NCBI GenBank assembly: GCA_947683625.1
Contig: CANTUR010000340.1
Coordinates: 434,001-498,000 of the forward strand
Source: Mallotus nudiflorus
Taxonomy: Eukaryota > Streptophyta > Magnoliopsida > Malpighiales > Euphorbiaceae
Direction of reading: 5' to 3'
Length of the DNA: 64,000 nucleotides
Made by a program: the position numbers and the translations under genes. Under the pieces are notes generated by a model. It worked only from the letters and a program-made list of their open reading frames with translations. It was not told the origin of the DNA and made no database searches. This document shows positions 49,003 to 60,539 of the stretch, one piece after another (position 1 is the first letter of the stretch; each line of letters starts with the position of its first letter).

Positions 49003-49555
49003 TTTATTTATTTCCTAATTTATTTAAGGTAAGAGTTATCTAAAAGAACTAGGAAAGGATTATAATTTTGAATTAGAATCAAAATAAAAAGAGAAGTTTA
49101 AACTTACCAAAATTGTTTTGGTAAGTGGAGATGTATGAAACCCTAGAAAGGATGGCTATAAATATATCTCATTCTCTAGGGTTTATGAAAAAAGTTAAGC
49201 CACCTTTTCTCCTTTTTCTTTCGGCACTTCTTTTGTGAAAAGAAAAAAAAACATAAAGAGGAAACGTGTTATGAGACAACAAAGGTTATAATAGGCCTAC
49301 TTTGCTTTGGATCATCTTGTTCATGTGGATACCGTAGAGGATGTGATCTTCTGGTGATGTTTTAATTCGATAAGAAGACAAAAAAAGCTTGAGGTAAGGT
49401 GTCACCAGAGTGAACCCCCTCTCTTCCTTCCAATTATCTTGCCATTAGATCATCTTGTGTCAATTAATCTAAGTCAAATTACATGGATCCAAGTTCTGGG
49501 TTTTGTGGTTAAAATTTTTTATTTTTCACTGCATTATGTATCACAAAACCCAACA
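47919..49555 (+). repeat. 5' LTR of copia 3
   Basis: 1637 bp, enlarged by a (TA)n array at 48913-48998. The end is set by AACCCAACA followed by the PBS. Confidence 0.93.
48913..48998 (+). repeat. (TA)n microsatellite in the copia 3 5' LTR
   Basis: About 43 TA units preceded by three copies of the decamer taactatata. Confidence 0.95.
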
Positions 49556-49817
49556 GTGGTATTAAAGCTGCTTGTAATTTGATTAAATTGATTTTTGATA
49601 TATGTTGTATATACATGAGAATTGAAAAATAATTTTTGAAATATATGTGATATATTTCATTTTGAAAAGTGTTTTTAAAATTTCTTTTTATCATTTTTAT
49701 ATCGAAAACAATTATGTACATTAATTGGATTAATGTCTATGGTTGTTTAATATGATTAAACACCATTTGTAGCATGAATTTTTGGATAATACATATTGTT
49801 TTTAAAGGTAGAAAATA

Positions 49818-49930
49818 CTGCATAAGGCACACAATCGTGCATATTGTGGCACACGACCATGCCTATAAGCAATTTTTGCATAATTAAGGGCACACAGTTG
49901 TGTGTATTAAGGCACACAACCATGCCTGGC
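49818..49930 (+). repeat. Four near-palindromic ggcacacaaycrtgc motifs in the copia 3 leader
   Basis: ggcacacaatcgtgc, ggcacacgaccatgcc, ggcacacagttgtgtg and ggcacacaaccatgcc are spaced about 25-45 bp in the untranslated leader. Confidence 0.65.
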
Positions 49931-51087
49931 TGCAAATCTACAAAGTGCAGATAAAAAGTCTGATGGCATTCTTATTCAAGTGTTGAACAAAATTAACATG
50001 TTACGAACATATAGATTTAATGTCATATGATTACAGCGGGACTACTAAATGGATTTGCCACATAAATCGTTCTCATTATAATAATTGATTTTAATGAAAA
50101 TTAATCTATTATGCTCTATGTGTTTAGTGTAATAATGCATAATGCATGACATGGCCCTTAAGACCAATGTGATTGGTTTTTCATTATTTAATTATTTTAT
50201 TGGGTTGTAATTTTTAAATACGACTTGCGATCATTTTTATTTGTTATAATTATTTTATTTTATTAGATAGTAATAAAATAGTCTTAATTATAATAAGTTA
50301 TATAAATCAAGACCCAAGGTGAAAATTCAAGCTTGAGGCCTAGGATAGAGATCTAAGGTGGAAGCCCAACAAGGAGGTTCACTGAAGATGGAGATCCAAA
50401 TTCAAGGCTCAATTTTGTTTTTGTAATATCACCTAGGTTTGACCTTTGATCTTTATATTAGCTTATAAAGATCAACTTAGATATGGGTCATGCTATGTCA
50501 TATTTATCTTATTATGTTAGTAAGTTATGCATGTGATGCCATGAGATGTCATGTATGAGATGCCTTGTATGTGATGCAATATAATAATAACTAAATAAAA
50601 TAAAAATTAATTAAACCTTCATTTAAGTCATTAAAATGCCTCCCATTAATCAACACTTATCAAGATTTGGATTGCTATATATAGGATATGCCAAAGCATT
50701 GTGTATAATGCCATCTAAATAAGATAAGATGGATAATGGTGATATCTATATGTTTGAGTTAGTTAGACTTAACTAGGTTATCAAAATGGTTTTGGACTTA
50801 GGGCATTTGATAAGATATGCCAGCACATGTTCTACCAATAACCTATACTTATCCAAGAATTACATAAAATGTAATTGGTAAAGTATTGTCTACCTAAATA
50901 GCCATACTTTGAGTGATAAGCCAAAGCTTACTTGAAGTATGGTGAAATATGGATCTTAGCCCATTAAGAAATTTCAATTATGAAATCATTTTGAGGGTTT
51001 TATAATTTATGAAAATTTAGTAGGAGTTTTGTTAGACCTCTTTCATAATAAAACTGAATGTACTATATATATATTTGTTGTAGATAA

Positions 51088-51905
51088 TGACATCAAACAC
51101 TGCACCTACCATGTCACTATGATCGATCCTTAAGAAGGATAAGCTAAATGAGACTAACTTTCTTAATTGGTACAAAAACCTAAAAATTGTTCTTAGGTAA
51201 GAAGGAAAAGAATATATCCTTGATTAACCCATCCTAGAGGAACTACCTGCTAATGCTCCTAAAGCATAAAAGGATGCTTATAGTAAGCATTTTAATGATT
51301 CAGTAGATGTCACTTGTCTCATGCTTGGATGCATGGAGTCTGAGCTTCAAAAGCAACTAATGAAAATGGAGGCTTACACTATGATAGGCCATCTCAAGGA
51401 AATGTTCCAAGAGAAAGCTAGAATGGAAAGGTTTAATACCATCAGGGCATTACTCTTTTATAAGTTGACTGCTAGTAGCTTTGTTAGTCCTTATGTTCTT
51501 AAGATGAAGGGTCATCTTGAACACTTGGAAAAACTTGGTCTCAAGATAAAACAAGAATTGGCTGTTGATAGCATTCTCCAATCTTTGCTTGAAGCTTATA
51601 ACGGTTTCATCATGAATTTTAATAGGCATAGTATAGACAAAACTGTTTCAGAGTTGTATAGGATGCTTAGAACTGCTGAAAAGAACATAAATAATTCCAC
51701 TAAGGATGTTCTAATAGTCAATAAGGGAAAGGGTATGAAAAAGGTGAGAAAGGGCAAGGGCAAGGCTCCCAAAGGATTTCAAATGCCAAAGCCAAAGCTG
51801 AAGACCAAGCCTAAGTCCAAAGTTGAACCCTAAAAAAAGCCACCAAAGGAGGGAATATGCTTTTATTGCAATGAGCCAAGTCATTGGAAAAGAAATTGCA
51901 AGCTA
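51088..51905 (+). pseudogene. gag pseudogene of copia 3
   Basis: It begins near ATG 51088 (MTSNTAPTMSL), with stops before the open part. The block NETNFLNWYKNLKIVLR is the usual N-terminal gag motif of this branch. The clean frame 51321-51833 holds the body (MLGCMESELQKQLMKMEAYT and onward), then a Lys/Pro-rich tail. After a TAA comes the CCHC zinc knuckle CFYCNEPSHWKRNC at about 51858-51900, intact in its metal ligands. Confidence 0.88.
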
Positions 51906-51959
51906 TATCTGAATTATCTAAATAAGAATAAGGGTAGTACGACTACCTCTTTAGGTTTT

Positions 51960-54900
51960 CATATTATAGAAATTAATTTATTTATTTCTGATTCTTGGGT
52001 ATTAGGTACTGGATTAGGATCTCACATTTGTACTAATATGCAAGGTCTAAAAAGGAGTTTATCATTGGTTATAGGCGAAGTGGACCTACGAGTTGGTATT
52101 GGAGCAAAAATTGTTGCTTTAGCTGTAGGGACTTATGAGTTAACTTTGCCTAGTGGACTTATTTTAAAATTGAAAAATTGTTATTATGTGCCTATTATGT
52201 GTTGGAATATTATTTCTATTTCTTGTTTGGATAAGAAAGGTTTTGAATTTATTATTACGAATAATAAATGCAATATTTATCATGATAACATTTTCTATGG
52301 ATTTGCTCCACTCACTAGTGGTATTTATGTTCTAAATGTTGAAGACACTAATGAAAAGTCAATATGTAACATTGATATAAAGAAGTTTAAATCTAATGAT
52401 TTAAACACTCCCTATCTACAGCATTGTTGTTTAGGCCACATAAATGAGAAATGCATTTCGAATCTTCACCAAAATAGGCTTTTGAGTTTATTTGATTATG
52501 AATCATTTGAAACATATGAATCTTGTTTACTAGGAAAAATGACTAAAATGTCTTTTATTAGAAAATGTAAGAGGGCTAATGACTTATTAGGCCTTATACA
52601 TTCAGATGGCAAGTACTTCATCACTTTCAGATATGATTTCAGTAGATATGACTATGTCTATCTAATAAAACATAAATCTAACTCTTTTGAAACGTTCAAA
52701 TTTTTCAAGAATAAAGTATAAATTCAACTTGGTAAAAATATTAAAACACTAAGATCTTATTGAGGTGGTGAATATTTAAAACATGAATTTATAGACCATT
52801 TTAGAGATTATGGGATTATTTCACAATTAACTCCTCCAGGTACACCCTAATGGAATGACGTGTCTGAATAGAGAAATTGAACTTTATTACATATAGTTTG
52901 ATTAATGATGAATTAGTTTGATCTTTTAATCTCTTTTTGGGGATATGCATTAGAAACTGATGCATTCATATTGAATAAAGTTCCATCAAAGGTAGTTAAA
53001 AAGATATCATATGAGATGTGGACTAGAAAAACTCCTAGTTTATCTTTTCTTAAGATTTGGGGATATAAAGCTTATGTGAAGTGTCAAATCTCAAATAAAC
53101 TAGCACCCAAATCTGACAAATGCCTTTTTATGGCATATCCTAAAGAAACTAAAGGATATTACTTCTACAATGGTTATAAGAACAAAGTGTTTGTTGCTCA
53201 AAATGGTGTATTTTTAGAAAGAGAATTTATTTCTAAAGGAATTAGTGGGAGCACAGTGCAACTTGAAGAAATTCAAGACCCATAAAATTGCATTGTAGCA
53301 ATTATGGAACCGTAGTTGGATTAACAAGTAACTGTTGAACTTGCACAAGTATTAGAAGGTCAAAGGAGGTTTGGTAGGACACGTCAAATCCCTATGAGAT
53401 ATGGATTTCTCATAATTGATGATAATGATGTGTTGATTGTAAATCAAAGTGAGCCCACATCCTATCAAAAGGCTATAAATAGTATTGACTCTGAAAAATG
53501 GCTAGAAGCCATGAAATTATAAATGCAATCCATGTATGATAATTAAGTATAAACCTTGATTGACCTAATTGATGGCTTAAAAACTATTAGCTGCAAATGG
53601 GTTTTAAAAAAAACAGACATGGATGGCAAAATGCATACCTTTAAGGCAAGACCGGTTGCAAAGGGTTTCAAACAAACACAAGATAAAGACTGTGATAAAA
53701 CCTTTCCACCAATTGCTATACTAAAATTTATTCGAATTCTCCTTGCTATAGCTACATACTATGATTATGAGATATGACAAATGGAAGTCAACATAATGTT
53801 TCTTAATGGAAAGTTATTTGAGGATGTATACATGACACAACCATAGGGTTTTGTTAATCCTGAGAATTCTAGAAAGATATGCAAGCTTTAAAGGTCCATT
53901 TATGGACTGAAGTAAGCATCTCAAAGTTGGAATCTTCATTTGGATGAAGTAGTCAAAGAGTTTGGCTTTATTAAGAATTAAGATGAACCTTGTGTCTATA
54001 AGAAGGTTAATAGGAGTGCAATTATGTTTTTCATGTTGTATGTTAATGACATACTACTCATTAGAAATGACATCCCTATTTTACAAAATGTTAAATCATG
54101 GAGAGGGAATTATTTCTCAACGAAAGATGGGTGAAGCCGTTTTTATATTAGGCATCAAGATTTATAGAGATAAATCTAAAAGGCTTATTGGCCTAAGTTA
54201 GAGCACTTATATTGATAAGGTATTGAACATGTTTAGCATGCAAGACTCTAAGAGAGGATTCTTGCCAATGTCACATGGCATTAATTTCAGCAAGACTCAG
54301 TGGCCTATGACATAAGATGAGCGAGACCGTATGAGTAAGATTCCATATGCTTCTGCTATTGGATCTATCATGTATGCAATTTTATGTACTTAACCTGATG
54401 TTTTATATGCCTTAAGCATAACGAGTAGATACTAATCAGACCCATGTGAAAGTCACTAAAAATCAATTATAAATATCCTTAAGTACTTGAGAAGAACTAA
54501 GGATGCATTTTTACTATATAATGGTAAGGAAGATGAACTAGTTGTAAATGGTTATATGGATGCCAGTTTCCAAACTGACAATAATGATTATTATCATAGT
54601 TAGGTTATGTGTTTTGTTTAAATGAAGGTGCAGTGAGCTGGAGAAGTTCAAAGCAAGACACTGTTGCTTATTCTACAACAGAATCTGAGTATATAACTGC
54701 CTCAAAGGCAGCCAATGAAGTTGTTTGGATTAAGAAGTTCATAAATGGATTAGGAGTTATTCCTAGTATATCAAATCTAGTGGACTTGTATTGTCATAAT
54801 AATGGAGCCATAGCATAGGCTAAAGAACCCATATCATATCAATGATTCAAACATACACTCAAGCATTATCATCTCATTAGAGAGATCATTGAGAGAGGAG

Positions 54901-55028
54901 ATGTGAAGATATGCAGAGTACTAATAGATGACAATATTGCTGATCCACTAACTAAGCCTCTTCCATAGGCCAAGTATGAGAGTTATACTAAGTTAATGGG
55001 TATACGATACAATATTGATTGGGCCTAG
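51960..55028 (+). pseudogene. pol pseudogene of copia 3 (protease, integrase, RT, RNase H)
   Basis: The protease box reads WVLGTGLGSHICTNMQG (about 51997), with Gly where the catalytic Asp of the usual DTG-type motif sits. A GAG-pre-integrase-like block (LNTPYLQHCCLGHINEKCIS) lies at about 52410. The integrase has IHSDGKYFITF. RT starts near CKWVLKKTDMDGK (53590), and its catalytic box reads LYVNDILL (about 54040) where YVDD is expected. RNase H contains STTESEYITASKAANEVVW (54676) and NIADPLTKPLP. Frequent TAG/TAA codons and frameshifts occur throughout. Confidence 0.88.
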
Positions 55029-55042
55029 TGCAAGTGGGAGGT

Positions 55043-56631
55043 TGTTAATGATATTCCTTATATCAATTATGTAATGGCCATACTTTGACATTGTCATATT
55101 TCTATTTTAATAATAAAGAGACATTTTTATTATTACTAGCTAATTCTAGTATTATCCTTGATTAGTTAATTCTACTAAGATTATCAAGTACATGATTTGA
55201 TAGTAAAATTCTTAGGTGATACTTGAATAATAATCTAAATATTCCTAGTCGATTATTATTGTGGGAATAACAAAGTACAAAGATAAGTATGAGATTGACC
55301 GATGATCAAGTTTTACTAATCATGTATATGAGATATTAAGTCAAACTCATAGCTACATATTTAGGGAAATGATATACTAGATCAATCTACTATAAGAATA
55401 CCACATGGATTATTATTATAGGTAATTCTCATCATAGTAGTATTATTTGAGTCTTTTGACTTAAGATCACTATGGTTTCCTATATAATAAGTTTTGTATT
55501 TTGACACATCCCTACACCATACTTTAATTGGATGGTAAAATAGGTTGTGATTAGATATAGAATGAGTTGTATAAGGAATATGAGTGGTTAAGATGGAATT
55601 TATCCTTCAGTTATTTTAAGAAGATATTTATTGGGCCCCTCATTAGTCAGACTGAAGAGAAATGCATGGTCGTGCTAGAATGATAAAAAGTTATTAGTGC
55701 AGTCTACTTGGGATTGAGAAATAATATGATTAAACAATATAAGGATGACATGATCCATGCCTTATGTTCAAGTAAGATATCATGTGACAAAAGAACTATA
55801 GTACACGCTTTGTATTAGGTTATGTCGAATTATCAGCCTTCGCACAACTTAGGTAGTCATAATATCTTGCTAGAGACCAATTATGACTTGTAGGCTAAAA
55901 TGAGAATTTTAGGCCCACTGCCAATATTGTGTGAACATACAAGGTTGCACACTTAGAACAAGCCCAAAGCAGAATTAGGTTAATAAGCCCAATAATTATC
56001 TCTATGTATGATTAAATAAATAAATAAGTAAATAAATAAATATATATGTATATATATATATTTATATTAGTATTTATTTAGTTCCTAATTCATTTAAAGT
56101 AAGAGTTATCTAAAATAAATAGGAAAGGATACTAATTTGGAATTAAAATCAAAATAGAAAGAGAAGTTTAAACTTACCAAAATTATTTTGGTAAATGGAG
56201 ATGTATGAAACCCTAGAAAGAATGACTATAAATACATTTCATTCTCTAAGGTTTATAAAAAAAGGTTAAGCCACCTTTTCTCCTTTTTCCTACACTTCTT
56301 TTATGAAAAGAAAAAAATATAGATAGAAAATGTGTTATGAGACAATAAAGGTTCTAGCAGGCCTACTTTGCTTTGGATCATCTTGTTTGTGTGGATATTG
56401 TAGAGGATGTGATCTTTTGGTGACATCTTAATCCGATAAGAAGACAAGAAAAGCTTAAGGTAGGGTGTTACTAGAGTGAACCCCCTCTCTTCCTTCCAAC
56501 TATCTTGCCATCTTGGTGAGTTTTTGAAAACCCTCTTAATTAATATAAGTCAAATTATATGGATCCAAGTTATGGGTTTTATGGTTAAAAGTTTTTATTT
56601 TTTGCTATGTTATGTATCACGAAACCCAATA
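55043..56631 (+). repeat. 3' LTR of copia 3
   Basis: 1589 bp, starting right after the PPT-like tract. The terminal CA is changed to TA. The (TA)n array is much shorter than in the 5' LTR. Confidence 0.93.
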
Positions 56632-56863
56632 GGAAGAAATTTGACAATTGCTAGAAGCAATCTCTTCCCCGTCATTTTAAGATTGGGTGATCTTGAGCAA
56701 GGTGTTAAGGCATTTTTTATCCATATGCTCCAGGGTGGTGGCTTCATCACCATCTTCTACCAAGTAACAAAATAGTGTTATGTCATTTTCATGTACATTT
56801 TGATTATCATGCTCATATAACTATGCCAACACTTGCATAGCTAAATACTGTTCTTGATTTAAA

Positions 56864-57721
56864 TGTTAATAATTTCAAGTTCAATGGACTCTGACATGCT
56901 TAGGCTTCAATTGGGTTTGAGAGTGTTGGACCTCTCACTAAATGGGCTTTCATCATAGGTATGCCTTCCACCAAAATAGACTTAGCAATTTGGATGGTGG
57001 CTCCCCCTCAATTATATACCCTTTACATTTTTTTTCTTTTCAATGTGGGTTTTATTCCCACCTTTCATTTTTCAATAGTCTTTCCCTCAAGTGTAATTGG
57101 ACATCACGTTTTATTGGGCCAGTTAGCATTTGCTTCAACATGGATTAACCCGAACCTTGGCCTCCTCTTTGGGTTTTATGGTTCCCTTCAGTCTATCAAC
57201 ATGGACTTAACCTAAACCTTAGCATCCTCTTTGGGCCTTATGGTTCTCTTTAGTCTCACCAAATTGGCTTAAGCTTTTTTTTTTTCAAACTTCGCTGGTC
57301 CAAACCTCTTTGGTTTTATGGTCTCCTATAGTCTTGAAATAGTTCATTGGGCCATTAACATCAGGCTTCAACTTTGGGCATTAACCATACATGTGAGCCT
57401 TACTTAGGCCATTGCCATTAGGCCTCCAGCATGGGCCTTTAAACATTCACACAAAACCTCTAGGATCTTTTTAGCCTTTTAAGGTACTCGTGGGCTCTAA
57501 TACCATATTAAGAATTTTGGGGCTCCATGGACATTAATATGCTTGGTCTTTAATTGGGTTTAAGAGTTTTGGTTCTCTCACTAAATGGGCTTCATCATGG
57601 GTTTGCCTTCCACTAAAATGGCCTTAGTTATTTGGATGGTGGCTCCCCCTCAATTTTATACCTTTTAAATTCTCTTTTTCTTTTTAATATGGAATTTGTT
57701 CCCACCTTTCATTTTCCAACA
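56864..57721 (-). mobile_element. TRIM retrotransposon inside the long-TIR MULE
   Basis: LTRs 56864-57077 (214 bp) and 57506-57721 (216 bp) share blocks such as tggatggtggctccccctca. On the minus strand the PBS TGGTATTAGAGCC (57493-57505) adjoins the right LTR, and a purine tract (the complement of tctttccctc, 57079-57088) adjoins the left LTR. TSDs are TTAAA (56859-56863) and TTAAC (57722-57726). The roughly 430-bp interior has no coding capacity but repeats short blocks (cctcctctttgggtttta) twice or more. Confidence 0.87.
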
Positions 57722-58369
57722 TTAACAAGTTAGTGTTTATGCAATTATATCCTTCAATAAGTGGTTGTAAAGAAAAAAAATATAGTGGGTGGAGCAGAGA
57801 ACAATAAAAACCATTATAAAATTACTAAAAAACTTTCTCACAATAACCATATTATGCAACTTAATATAATGATACATAAGGAGGAGGGCTATTCTTTTAA
57901 ATTTACTTAATGTTATCTTTTTATTAATTTTAATTAAGGAAAGAGCTTGTTCATGGAAACATTAGTTTTAAGAAAATATAAGCTAATACTAAACTTATTT
58001 AATGGTATGAATCAACGAAATCTAGTAGAATATTAACTAGCAGAGATTGGAAAACAAACGAGAGAAAATGTTATTTCACCTTATAGATTGCTCAACGCCA
58101 CCAACTCATCCCAAAACTATTGACCTTCATTTGTCTTGGGTAAACTATATGTTTTTTACTCTTCCTTATCAATAAAACTACTAACAATGTCAACTCATGA
58201 TAACAAAACTTCTAAGCCCATCATTAATAAAACTTAGTTTATCAGTGTTACGGTGTGCCTCTACTTTAATAGCTCAAACCCTAATGTTGCAGTGTTAGCT
58301 TGCATCCATGGAACTGGAGCATTTCTTGAATTAAACATCATATTGATTCATTACAAAAGTTGGTGGTGG

Positions 58370-58770
58370 TGCTTCGTTATAATCAAATCCAACCCAGATG
58401 CCATTATAAATTATCTTGAAGGAAGAGTATCAATTTCAAGAAGAAAAGTTGGTGCTTCTTAAAGAAACACATGAGACAAGAAGAGTTTATTGAAGGAGAT
58501 GAGAGAGGTCAAGAGAAAAGGAGAGTTTCTTTTGCTTTTAAAGTTTTTTTTTAGGTTTGAGCTTTTGGGTCTTCGAGTCATGAAGTGCATATGTCTTAAG
58601 CTCTCTCTTATTTGATCAACACGTGGCAAAGGTTGCTAAGGTTAATTGACTAATGGAAATGGACTAATGTGATAATGTTTAAAAGCTTTTATAACTCAAT
58701 TAAAAAAATTAGGACTTGATATCAATTTTTAAAAACTTATAGGATTTGTGAAGTCATCATCTTTTTTTAA
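58370..58770 (-). repeat. Right TIR of the long-TIR MULE
   Basis: Inverted match of the left arm. On the minus strand it contains ATG 58404 opening MASGLDLIITKHHHQLL, sharing the MAS start with the left arm, so both arms contain the same leader and start codon. Confidence 0.65.
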
Positions 58771-59007
58771 ATTAAAGGGATAAATACATAAATGGTGTTC
58801 AAATTTTTTCACTTTTACTATTTTGATGTTCGAATAATTTTTTTTTACAATTAGGTGTTTGAAGTTGCAAAAAATTTCTAAAACGATATTTGTAGCTGAT
58901 TTTATAGGTTAAAATGATTATGTATCTTGTTTAAAATAGTAAATTGAATTAAATACCCTTCTTTTGTATTAAACTTTTTTTATTATTCTAATTAGTTTTT
59001 AAAATTA
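58771..59007. other. AT-rich spacer with a TIR-like start
   Basis: The sequence from about 58778 (gggataaatacataaatggt) has the style of plant DNA-transposon TIRs. No inverted partner was found in the window. Nothing coding. Confidence 0.3.
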
Positions 59008-59132
59008 TGGTTAATTACTATTTGCTCCCTTAGGTTTGGTGTATTGTATTAAGTGGTCCCTCACTTTTAAAAATTATATTTATTCATCCCCTAAGTTTAA
59101 TTTTGTTACACTAAATAATCCTTCTATCATTA
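59008..59132 (+). repeat. Left TIR of the two-gene MULE
   Basis: It begins tggttaattactatttgct. About 200 bp further in is the GRF gene start codon, so the TIR probably acted as its promoter (inference). Confidence 0.9.
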
Positions 59133-59332
59133 TTTTTAGTATTTTATTGGTAAAAAATAAGGAAAATAAATGTAAAATAGAAAAGAATAAATTAAAAAGT
59201 CATAAATACCGTTTGAAGTGATAACTATTTAAATGTATACAGTGTTTAACTTCTTATTCTCTTCTTCTTTACTACTTATCTTCTTCAAATTCTCAAACTA
59301 AAAATTAGGGTTTTACAAATTTGTCAATCGAC

Positions 59333-59768
59333 ATGTTTAAGGCTGAATCAAGCAACAATAATGGAATGGAAGGACGCTATTTAAATAAAAATTATAAGTG
59401 TGGAAAATGAGCAGGCATTAAAATCTCTGAAGCTGATGATAATAAGAACAAATTATTTTATTATTGTAAAGAAGGAAGGTGTGGCTCGTTTATTGGATGG
59501 TATTTACCTGCAATAACATCCCGTAGCAACTTTAGCAATGGTAGTGTGGAATTAGGGATGAGGTTAAAGGAGAGGGCTAACAATAAGGAACTGCAATTGC
59601 TAAAGGATGAAATTCAAATGTTAAAAACAGAGAATATGATTATAGTTAAAAAAAATGAAAGGTGTAGAACTAACTTTGGGTTATACTAAGACTACATTGG
59701 GAATGGCAATGATGATCAGTATTAGTGTGTTCATCTTCCTTGTTTGTCTAGTTGTTATGAAGATTTAG
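59333..59768 (+). pseudogene. GRF-type zinc-finger / coiled-coil / membrane protein gene carried by the MULE
   Basis: ATG 59333 opens a protein whose first half is a GRF zinc finger: Tyr-Lys-Cys-Gly-Lys, a TGA at 59408-59410 where Arg or similar is expected, AGIKISEADDNKN, then FYYCKEGRCGSFIGW. A Leu/Lys/Glu heptad-like segment follows (LKERANNKELQLLKDEIQML). After a frameshift at an A-run near 59648-59655 the frame reads a C-terminal membrane helix (MAMMISISVFIFLVCLVV) to TAG 59766-59768. Short plant proteins with zf-GRF, coiled coil and a tail anchor are known (At4g04775-like). Function is unknown; GRF fingers bind nucleic acid in other proteins. One stop and one frameshift make it a pseudogene, only lightly damaged. 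Confidence 0.75.
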
Positions 59769-60539
59769 CTTTGTTTATGTGGTTATCACTCAAGTTTAGT
59801 AGGTTAAGTAATGTGAATCATGTGTAAAGTTTGTTAGCTTATTGAAAGTAATGTTAAATGCAATTAAATTTTTGAAATTTATGCATTGTTGTGTTCATTA
59901 GTTCTTTTTTTTTTCTGATTGGCTTTGTGTAGACTAATTTTTAGTTTCTATGAAAATTAGTCACTTTGACACCTTTTATAACATATAACATAAGCATTGA
60001 AATGAAAGTTGTTAATGGTAAACTTATGGCCATGAATTGAAAACCTGTAACTCTTATATTGTACCTACTTACAACATGAAAAATAATAGTAAACATGAAA
60101 ATAAAAAACCTGTAACATTAAACTGTTAAATGTCTAAATATTGCATCCGATTCATATAATAGTGATCAGTGTACATGAACACTAGTCGCTTGACACCTAA
60201 TGATCAAGTGCATTGATCATCAATACATTGGCAATTACTTTAAATAGTTTTAACCAAGTCTATTCTGTATATCCACCCAAAGTAAATGCCAACTAAAATA
60301 ACCCACTAATGTTGTACTAAAACCAAAGAAATTCCCAAAAAGTACCCTAACATATATAATATATTCATTTCCTTAAAAAGTTTCTTGACTAAAGTGCCCC
60401 TTATACATTTTGTGGTAGGCCAAATTTAGGTTGATGTAGCCTTATTTCTACTTATGGATCGTCCCTTAAATGCATTCAATTTTATAGGTCATCCACTAGT
60501 CTGAGAAGGTTGAGTTGAATCACTTGCATCATGTGAGTT

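Larger units (their letters stand above)
47919..56631 (+). mobile_element. Ty1/copia retrotransposon 3, 8.7 kb with 1.6-kb LTRs
   Basis: LTRs 47919-49555 (TGTTAGCGATATGCC to AAACCCAACA) and 55043-56631 (TGTTAATGATATTCC to AAACCCAATA). The decayed PBS TGGTATTAAAGC lies at 49557-49568. The PPT-like caagtgggaggt ends at 55042. TSDs are GAAAG (47914-47918) and GGAAG (56632-56636), one mismatch. A leader of about 1.5 kb precedes gag. Coding remnants run gag, protease, integrase, RT, RNase H with many stops. It is the only full copy here of the family that also left the two solo LTRs. Confidence 0.95.
45430..58770. mobile_element. Long-TIR Mutator-like element, enlarged by three nested retroelements
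   Basis: The left arm 45430-45900 and the reverse complement of the right arm 58370-58770 share a long alignable stretch. Shared blocks are aattgag, attatcacattagtcc-like, gtgttgatcaaataa, tttctttaagaagcaccaac and atggcatct. Removing the solo LTR (46332-47859), copia 3 (47919-56631) and the TRIM (56864-57721), each with one TSD copy, leaves about 2.2 kb. Arms of roughly 400-470 bp on a roughly 2-kb body fit a non-autonomous MULE or foldback element. The interior shows only fragments of frame. The outermost ends and 9-bp TSD could not be fixed. Confidence 0.65.

Noticed and set aside
58253..58462. 69-codon plus-strand frame in the right arm of the long-TIR MULE
   Set aside because: It is antisense to the arm's own leader and start codon. 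No family resemblance.
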